Source of the DNA: Nocardia brasiliensis ATCC 700358
GTDB taxonomy: Bacteria > Actinomycetota > Actinomycetes > Mycobacteriales > Mycobacteriaceae
DNA length: 64,000 bases
Assembly: GCF_000250675.2 (NCBI RefSeq)
Contig: NC_018681.1
Span: 1,364,001-1,428,000, forward strand
Direction: 5' to 3'
This document shows positions 58,986 through 64,000 of this stretch, one piece after another. The notes under the pieces are model-generated. The model did not search any database. It was not told where the DNA came from and saw only the letters and a program-made list of their open reading frames with translations. The position numbers and the translations under genes are program-made. The first letter of the stretch is position 1. Each line of letters begins with the position of its first letter.

Positions 58986-58993
58986 AGAGACTC

Positions 58994-60652
58994 GTGACTC
59001 CAGCTGACCTTGCAGATCTCCTTCGCACCACCGCGGCGAAGGTGCTCGTCGAACGTGGGCTCGATCCCGCGGTCCTGCCCGACGAGGTCACTGTCGAGCG
59101 TCCCCGCAACCCGGAACACGGTGACTATGCCACGAATGTGGCGATGAAGGTGGCAAAGAAGGCAGGTACGAATCCGCGCGATCTGGCGACCTGGCTGGCC
59201 GAGGCGTTGACCGCCGCGGACGGTGTCGAGGTGGCCGAGGTCGCCGGGCCCGGCTTCCTCAATATCCGGCTGGCCGCGTCGGCGCAGGGCGCGATCGTCG
59301 AGCAGGTGCTGGCCGCGGGCGCGGCGTACGGCACCGCCGAGACCTTGCAGGGCACCCGGATCAACCTGGAGTTCGTCTCGGCCAACCCGACCGGGCCCGT
59401 GCACCTCGGTGGTACCCGGTGGGCGTCGGTCGGCGACGCGCTCGGCCGGATCTTGGCGGCGCAGGGCGCGGAGGTGGTACGCGAGTACTACTTCAACGAT
59501 CACGGCGCACAGATCGACCGGTTCGCCCGGTCGCTGGTCGCGGCGGCCACCGGCGAGCCCACCCCGGCGGACGGTTACGCGGGCGTCTACATCGGCGAGA
59601 TCGCGGGCACGATCGTCGCCGCCCACCCGGACGCCGTCGCGCTGCCCGAGGCCGAACGACTCGAACTGTTCCGCGCCGAAGGCGTCGAGCTGATGTTCGC
59701 GCAGATCAGGCAGTCGCTGCACGAGTTCGGCACCGACTTCGACGTGTACTTCAACGAGAGTTCGCTGTTCGCGTCCGGCGCGGTCGAGCAGGCCGTCGCG
59801 ACGCTGAAGAATTCCGGCGACCTGTACGAGAAGGACGGCGCCTGGTGGATCGCGAGTACGGAATACGGCGACGATCAGGATCGTGTCGTCATCAAGAGCG
59901 ACGGTAATCCGGCCTATATCGCGGGCGATATCGCGTACTTCCAGAACAAGCGGTCGCGTGGATTCGATCTGTGCATTTATATGCTCGGCGCCGACCATCA
60001 CGGGTATATCGGACGGTTGAAGGCGGCCGCGGCCGCCTTCGGTGACGATCCGGCGACCGTCGAGGTGCTGATCGGGCAGATGGTGAATCTGCTCAAAGAC
60101 GGTGTCGCGGTGAAGATGAGCAAGCGCGCGGGCACCGTGGTCACGCTGGAAGATCTGGTCGAGGCGATCGGCGTCGACGCTGCGCGGTATTCGCTGGTGC
60201 GTTCCTCGGTGAATTCCAGCATCGATATCGATCTGACCCTCTGGACCAGCCAGAGCAGCGAAAACCCGGTCTACTACGTGCAATACGCGCACGCGCGGAC
60301 CGCGTCGATCGCGCGCAATGCCGCCGAATTCGACTACGACCAGGTCACCGCGGATCTCGCGTTGCTGACCGCGGACGAAGAAGGCGAACTCATTCGCACC
60401 CTCGGCGAATACCCGCGCGTGGTGAGCAGCGCGGCGAGCCTGCGGGAACCGCACCGGGTCGCCCGCTACCTGGAGGAGCTGGCCGGCACCTACCACCGCT
60501 TCCAGACCAACAAGAACCTGCGCGTGCTCCCGCTCGGCGACGAGCCGGTGAGCCCGACCAACGCCGCCCGCCTGGTGCTGGTCAATGCGACCCGCCAGGT
60601 GCTGGCGAACGGCTTGGCGCTGCTAGGCGTGAGCGCACCGGAGCGGATGTGA
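58994..60652 (+). CDS. argS: Arginyl-tRNA synthetase
   Basis: A 552-residue class I synthetase. The HIGH-type signature is HLGG in ANPTGPVHLGGTRWASVG, as in other actinobacterial ArgRS. The KMSKS-type loop is VKMSKRAGTV. The N-terminal Add-1 domain and the anticodon-binding region with YVQYAHARTASI are present. GTG 58994 is the start. First gene of the argS-lysA-hom-thrC cluster. Its stop overlaps a 64-codon frame that spans the gap to lysA. Confidence 0.97.
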   Translation: MTPADLADLLRTTAAKVLVERGLDPAVLPDEVTVERPRNPEHGDYATNVAMKVAKKAGTNPRDLATWLAEALTAADGVEVAEVAGPGFLNIRLAASAQGAIVEQVLAAGAAYGTAETLQGTRINLEFVSANPTGPVHLGGTRWASVGDALGRILAAQGAEVVREYYFNDHGAQIDRFARSLVAAATGEPTPADGYAGVYIGEIAGTIVAAHPDAVALPEAERLELFRAEGVELMFAQIRQSLHEFGTDFDVYFNESSLFASGAVEQAVATLKNSGDLYEKDGAWWIASTEYGDDQDRVVIKSDGNPAYIAGDIAYFQNKRSRGFDLCIYMLGADHHGYIGRLKAAAAAFGDDPATVEVLIGQMVNLLKDGVAVKMSKRAGTVVTLEDLVEAIGVDAARYSLVRSSVNSSIDIDLTLWTSQSSENPVYYVQYAHARTASIARNAAEFDYDQVTADLALLTADEEGELIRTLGEYPRVVSSAASLREPHRVARYLEELAGTYHRFQTNKNLRVLPLGDEPVSPTNAARLVLVNATRQVLANGLALLGVSAPERM

Positions 60653-60843
60653 ACGAGTTCCGCGAATATTCCACCTCCGCAAAACCATTTGCGGCGGCGG
60701 GCAGAGTTGTACACGGGCAGATGGCCTTTCGTATAGATATGAAGAAGGGATTAGAGCCCGTGAGGGAGCGCAGCGAGCGAACCAAAATTACAGCCGCTTG
60801 CGCGGTCACAATGGAGCCGAGCGCCAGCGAGGTGGAATTGTGA
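60649..60843 (+). CDS. Doubtful 64-codon ORF between argS and lysA
   Basis: This frame begins at GTG 60649, overlapping the argS stop (GTGA), and ends at TGA 60841-60843, overlapping the lysA start (GTGA). The exact junctions look like a real coupled gene. However, G/C at third positions is only about 58 percent, the product has no recognised domain, and there is no independent ribosome site. It is kept as a candidate small protein or a coupling ORF that carries ribosomes from argS into lysA. Confidence 0.3.
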   Translation: MNEFREYSTSAKPFAAAGRVVHGQMAFRIDMKKGLEPVRERSERTKITAACAVTMEPSASEVEL

Positions 60844-62264
60844 GCGCGCATCCGGCCGGACCCCGACACGCTGAAATACCGCACGCACCGAGCTTGCCGG
60901 AGCGGCCGCGGGATCCGCAGCAGATGATCGATCTGCCCGCGAATGTGTGGCCGCGCAACGCGAGCCGTGATTCCGACGGCGTGGTGCGGCTCGCGGGGGT
61001 GCCCGTGCACGAATTGGCCGCCGAATTCGGCACGCCGCTGTTCGTGGTCGACGAGGACGATTTCCGTTCGCGCTGCCGCGATATGGTGCGCGCCTTCGGT
61101 CCGAATGCCCGGGTGCATTACGCGTCCAAGGCTTTCCTGTGCGGCGAGATCGCGCGCTGGATCCGGGACGAGGGCCTCTCGCTGGACGTGTGTTCCGGCG
61201 GCGAACTCGCGATCGCCCTGCACGCGGGGTTCCCGGCCGAGCGAATCGCCTTGCACGGCAACAACAAATCGGCCACCGAGCTCGAGGCCGCGGTGACCGC
61301 CGGGGTCGGCCACGTGGTGGTGGACTCGCTCATCGAGATCGAACGCCTCGAGGCGATCGCGGGCCGTGCCGGGGTGGTGCAGGACGTGCTCGTCCGGGTC
61401 ACCGTCGGCGTGGAAGCCCATACCCACGAATACATTTCGACCGCGCACGAGGATCAGAAGTTCGGCTTCTCGATCGCCGGGGGCGACGCGATGGAGGCGC
61501 TGGCGCGCGTCTTCGAGGCGGACAACCTGCGCCTGGTCGGCCTGCACAGCCATATCGGATCGCAGATCTTCGAGATCGACGGTTTCGAGATCGCCGCGCG
61601 CCGCATGCTGCGCCTGCTGCACGACGCCATCGAGAAGTTCGGCGTCGAACGGACCGCGCAGATCTCTACGCTGGATCTCGGTGGCGGCCTTGGCATTTCG
61701 TACCTGCCGAACGACGACCCGCCGCCGCTGGACGATTTCGCCGCGAAGGTGCGCGACCTGGTCGCGGCCGAGGCCGCGAGCATCGGGCTGCCGGAGCCGA
61801 AGATCGCGGTCGAACCGGGCCGGGCCATCGCCGGACCGGGCACTGTCACGCTGTACGAGGTCGGCACCACCAAGGACGTGTCGCTCGACGGTGGCCTGCG
61901 CCGGCGCTACATCAGCGTCGACGGCGGCATGAGCGACAACATCCGCCCCGCGCTGTACCAGGCGGACTACGATTGCCGCCTGGTCTCGCGCACCTCCGAT
62001 GCCGCGGCGGTGGTCGCGCGTGTGGTCGGAAAGCATTGTGAGAGTGGCGATATCGTCATCCGCGATACCTGGATGCCGGAGGACGTCGGCCCCGGCGATC
62101 TGGTCGCCGTCGCCGCGACCGGTGCGTACTGCTATTCGATGTCCAGCCGATACAACCAGCTGACCCGGCCCGCCGTGGTCGCGGTGCGTGACGGACAGCC
62201 GCGACTCATTCTGCGCCGGGAAACGGTGGCGGACTTGCTCAGCTTGGAGGTTGAATCATCATGA
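60840..62264 (+). CDS. lysA: Diaminopimelate decarboxylase
   Basis: A 474-residue PLP enzyme that makes L-lysine from meso-diaminopimelate. The PLP lysine is in VHYASKAFLCGEIA, the glycine loop in LDLGGGLGISY, and the substrate motif in LHSHIGSQIFE. The C-terminal YCYSMSSRYN and SVDGGMSDNIRPALY also match. GTG 60840 follows AGGTGG. Its stop overlaps hom (ATGA). Confidence 0.97.
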   Translation: MSAHPAGPRHAEIPHAPSLPERPRDPQQMIDLPANVWPRNASRDSDGVVRLAGVPVHELAAEFGTPLFVVDEDDFRSRCRDMVRAFGPNARVHYASKAFLCGEIARWIRDEGLSLDVCSGGELAIALHAGFPAERIALHGNNKSATELEAAVTAGVGHVVVDSLIEIERLEAIAGRAGVVQDVLVRVTVGVEAHTHEYISTAHEDQKFGFSIAGGDAMEALARVFEADNLRLVGLHSHIGSQIFEIDGFEIAARRMLRLLHDAIEKFGVERTAQISTLDLGGGLGISYLPNDDPPPLDDFAAKVRDLVAAEAASIGLPEPKIAVEPGRAIAGPGTVTLYEVGTTKDVSLDGGLRRRYISVDGGMSDNIRPALYQADYDCRLVSRTSDAAAVVARVVGKHCESGDIVIRDTWMPEDVGPGDLVAVAATGAYCYSMSSRYNQLTRPAVVAVRDGQPRLILRRETVADLLSLEVESS

Positions 62265-63613
62265 CGAATTCGGCTCAATTGGTATGGGGGAGAGACCAGC
62301 CCATCGGTGTCGCGGTGCTGGGCATGGGCAATGTCGGCACCGAGGTGGTGCGGATTCTGCGGGAGCATTCCGAGGATCTGCGTTCCCGCGTCGGCGCGCC
62401 CGTCGTGCTGCGCGGCGTCGCCGTCCGTGATCTGGCGACCGATCGCGGCATCCCGGCCGCGCTGCTGACCACCGACGCCGACGCGCTCGTCGCGCGCGAC
62501 GACGTCGACCTGGTGGTCGAGGTCATCGGCGGTATCGACCCGCCGCGCCGGCTGATCCTGGCGGCCTTGAACGCGGGTAAATCCGTGGTGACCGCGAACA
62601 AGGCGCTGCTGGCCGACTACACCGGCGAACTCGCCGCCGCCGCCGAACGCAACCGCGCCGACCTGTATTTCGAGGCCGCGGTCGCCGGGGCCATCCCGGT
62701 GGTCCGCCCGCTCATCCAGTCGCTGGCCGGTGACCGGGTGAACCGGGTCGTCGGCATCGTCAACGGCACCACCAACTTCATCCTCTCCGCGATGGACGAG
62801 ACCGGCGCGGATTACGCCGACACCCTGGCCGAGGCCACCCGCCTCGGTTACGCGGAGGCGGACCCGACCGCCGACGTGGAGGGTTTCGACGCCGCGGCCA
62901 AGGCCGCGATCCTCGCCTCGCTCGCCTTCCACACCCGGGTCACCGCCGCCGACGTGTACCGCGAGGGCATCTCCAAGATCAGTTCCGAGGATCTGGAGAC
63001 CGCGTCCGCGCTGAACTGCACGGTGAAGCTGCTCGCCATCTGCGAGCGGGTCGCCGCCGGTCCGGGCGAGCCGAGCCCCGAGGAGGGCGGCAAGGAGCGG
63101 GTCTCGGTGCGCGTCTACCCGGCGCTGGTGCCGCGCAAGCATCCGTTAGCAGCCGTGAGCGGGGCCTTCAATGCGGTGGTCGTCGAGGCGGAGAACGCGG
63201 GCAGGTTGATGTTCTACGGCCAGGGCGCGGGCGGCGCACCGACGGCCTCCGCCGTGCTGGGAGATCTGGTGATGGCCGCGCGCAACAAGTTCTACGGTGG
63301 CCGTGCGCCGGGCGAATCGGTTTATGCTGAGCTACCGATCGCACCGATCGGCGATACACCCACCCGCTACCACGTGAACCTGCAGGTGGAAGACCGTCCC
63401 GGGGTCCTGGCCGCGGTGGCGGGCGAATTCGCCAAGCACGGGGTGAGCATCTCGACCGTCCGCCAAGAGGGGCACGGCACGGGAGCCCGCCTGGTCGTGG
63501 TCACCCACCACGCGTTGGAATCGGCGCTCGCGGACACCGTCGCCGCCCTGGCGGAGATGGAATCCGTCACATCCATCACCAGCGTTCTCAGATTGGAAGG
63601 CACCGAAGAATGA
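62261..63613 (+). CDS. hom: Homoserine dehydrogenase
   Basis: A 450-residue protein: NAD(P) motif VAVLGMGNVGTEVVRIL, catalytic region AAVAGAIPVVRPL and GIVNGTTNFILSAM, and GYAEADPTADVEGFDAAAKA. A C-terminal ACT domain follows (DRPGVLAAVAGEFAKHGVSI), the site of threonine feedback. It reduces aspartate semialdehyde to homoserine, the branch point to threonine and methionine. It overlaps lysA and thrC by 4 nt each. Confidence 0.97.
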   Translation: MTNSAQLVWGRDQPIGVAVLGMGNVGTEVVRILREHSEDLRSRVGAPVVLRGVAVRDLATDRGIPAALLTTDADALVARDDVDLVVEVIGGIDPPRRLILAALNAGKSVVTANKALLADYTGELAAAAERNRADLYFEAAVAGAIPVVRPLIQSLAGDRVNRVVGIVNGTTNFILSAMDETGADYADTLAEATRLGYAEADPTADVEGFDAAAKAAILASLAFHTRVTAADVYREGISKISSEDLETASALNCTVKLLAICERVAAGPGEPSPEEGGKERVSVRVYPALVPRKHPLAAVSGAFNAVVVEAENAGRLMFYGQGAGGAPTASAVLGDLVMAARNKFYGGRAPGESVYAELPIAPIGDTPTRYHVNLQVEDRPGVLAAVAGEFAKHGVSISTVRQEGHGTGARLVVVTHHALESALADTVAALAEMESVTSITSVLRLEGTEE

Positions 63614-64000
63614 ATACCTCCAGGAGCGGGCAACCGGCTGGGTGGGCGAATGCCGGTGTGGCACCGCAGGCCGGAGTGCATTCTCGTTGGCCGGGGTTGA
63701 TCGCGGCCTATCGCGACCGGATCGCCGGTGCGCGGGACTGGGAGCCGGTCACCCTGCTCGAGGGCGGTACGCCGCTGGTGCCCGCACCGCATCTGTCCGA
63801 GCTGACCGGGTGTGAGGTATATCTCAAGGTCGAGGGCCTGAATCCGACCGGCTCGTTCAAGGACCGCGGTATGACCGTGGCCATCACCGACGCGAAGTAC
63901 CAGGGCCAGAAGGCGGTGCTCTGCGCCTCCACCGGCAATACCTCGGCATCCGCCGCGGCCTACGCCACCCGCGCGGACATGACCTGTGCGGTGCTCATCC
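63610..64000 (+). CDS. thrC: Threonine synthase (partial, cut by window end)
   Basis: The first 130 residues are visible. PLP-binding motif GLNPTGSFKDRGMTVA carries the Schiff-base lysine, and CASTGNTSASAAAYA the phosphate loop. The opening WPGLIAAYRDRIAGARDWEPVTLLEGGTPLV fits the actinobacterial form. It converts O-phosphohomoserine to threonine. ATG 63610 overlaps the hom stop. Confidence 0.95.
   Translation, partial: MNTSRSGQPAGWANAGVAPQAGVHSRWPGLIAAYRDRIAGARDWEPVTLLEGGTPLVPAPHLSELTGCEVYLKVEGLNPTGSFKDRGMTVAITDAKYQGQKAVLCASTGNTSASAAAYATRADMTCAVLI

Overview
The window is dense, high-GC actinomycete DNA with strong G/C bias at third codon positions, GTG/TTG starts and many overlapping ATGA/GTGA gene junctions. 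The argS-lysA-hom-thrC order, a three-gene NAD(P) transhydrogenase, an LppU-like lipoprotein relative, a bkdABC-type branched-chain 2-oxoacid dehydrogenase, a full valine-degradation operon and many start codons lying 6-8 nt after a TANNNT -10 box point to the Mycobacteriales, most likely Nocardia or a close relative. The genus is inferred from gene content. No transposase, integrase, phage gene, rRNA or CRISPR array was seen.

Layout. 0-1 kb: a DinB-fold protein (cut by the window edge) and a HIT hydrolase. 1.4-4.4 kb: pntAa-pntAb-pntB and a hairpin terminator. 4.4-10.1 kb: AAA ATPase, LppU-like protein, MFS exporter, NmrA-like oxidoreductase, divergent AraC regulator and thioesterase. 10.2-13.8 kb: bkdABC-type E1alpha/E1beta/E2 operon. 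13.8-16.6 kb: a patch of lineage-specific membrane and secreted proteins with weaker codon bias. 16.6-24 kb: Lrp regulator, SDR, an AbiEi/PD-(D/E)XK-like protein, nucleobase and benzoate transporters, a sulfurtransferase and a secreted HNH nuclease. 24.2-28.3 kb: SNF2 helicase and SWIM zinc-finger protein. 28.5-32.6 kb: two TetR regulators, a cobalamin-binding-like protein and a Baeyer-Villiger-type monooxygenase. 32.6-35.9 kb: fused isobutyryl-CoA mutase icmF. 36.1-40.0 kb: a four-gene envelope cluster of unknown function. 41.1-46.5 kb: valine-degradation operon mmsA-acd-hibch-mmsB-ech. 46.6-50.6 kb: Hsp70-like membrane protein, MarR regulator, tRNA-Cys and a Tat-exported phosphoesterase. 50.9-57.1 kb: small secreted protein, CPBP protease, second monooxygenase, PAS-like protein, a methyltransferase divergent from a stand-alone ketoacyl synthase, and tRNA-Arg. 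57.2-64 kb: DUF305 and DUF3105 membrane proteins, then argS-lysA-hom-thrC.

How the genes fit together. BkdABC plus the mmsA operon cover every step from the valine-derived 2-oxoacid to propionyl-CoA. IcmF links isobutyryl-CoA to n-butyryl-CoA. A GGACGTC(A/C)AACTA motif abutting the -10 box of both icmF and mmsA suggests shared control. The least explained features are the 36-40 kb envelope cluster, with a paralogous secreted pair around a four-helix protein built of two repeats, and a family of about 75-bp palindromic intergenic elements present three times between 10.1 and 19.2 kb.
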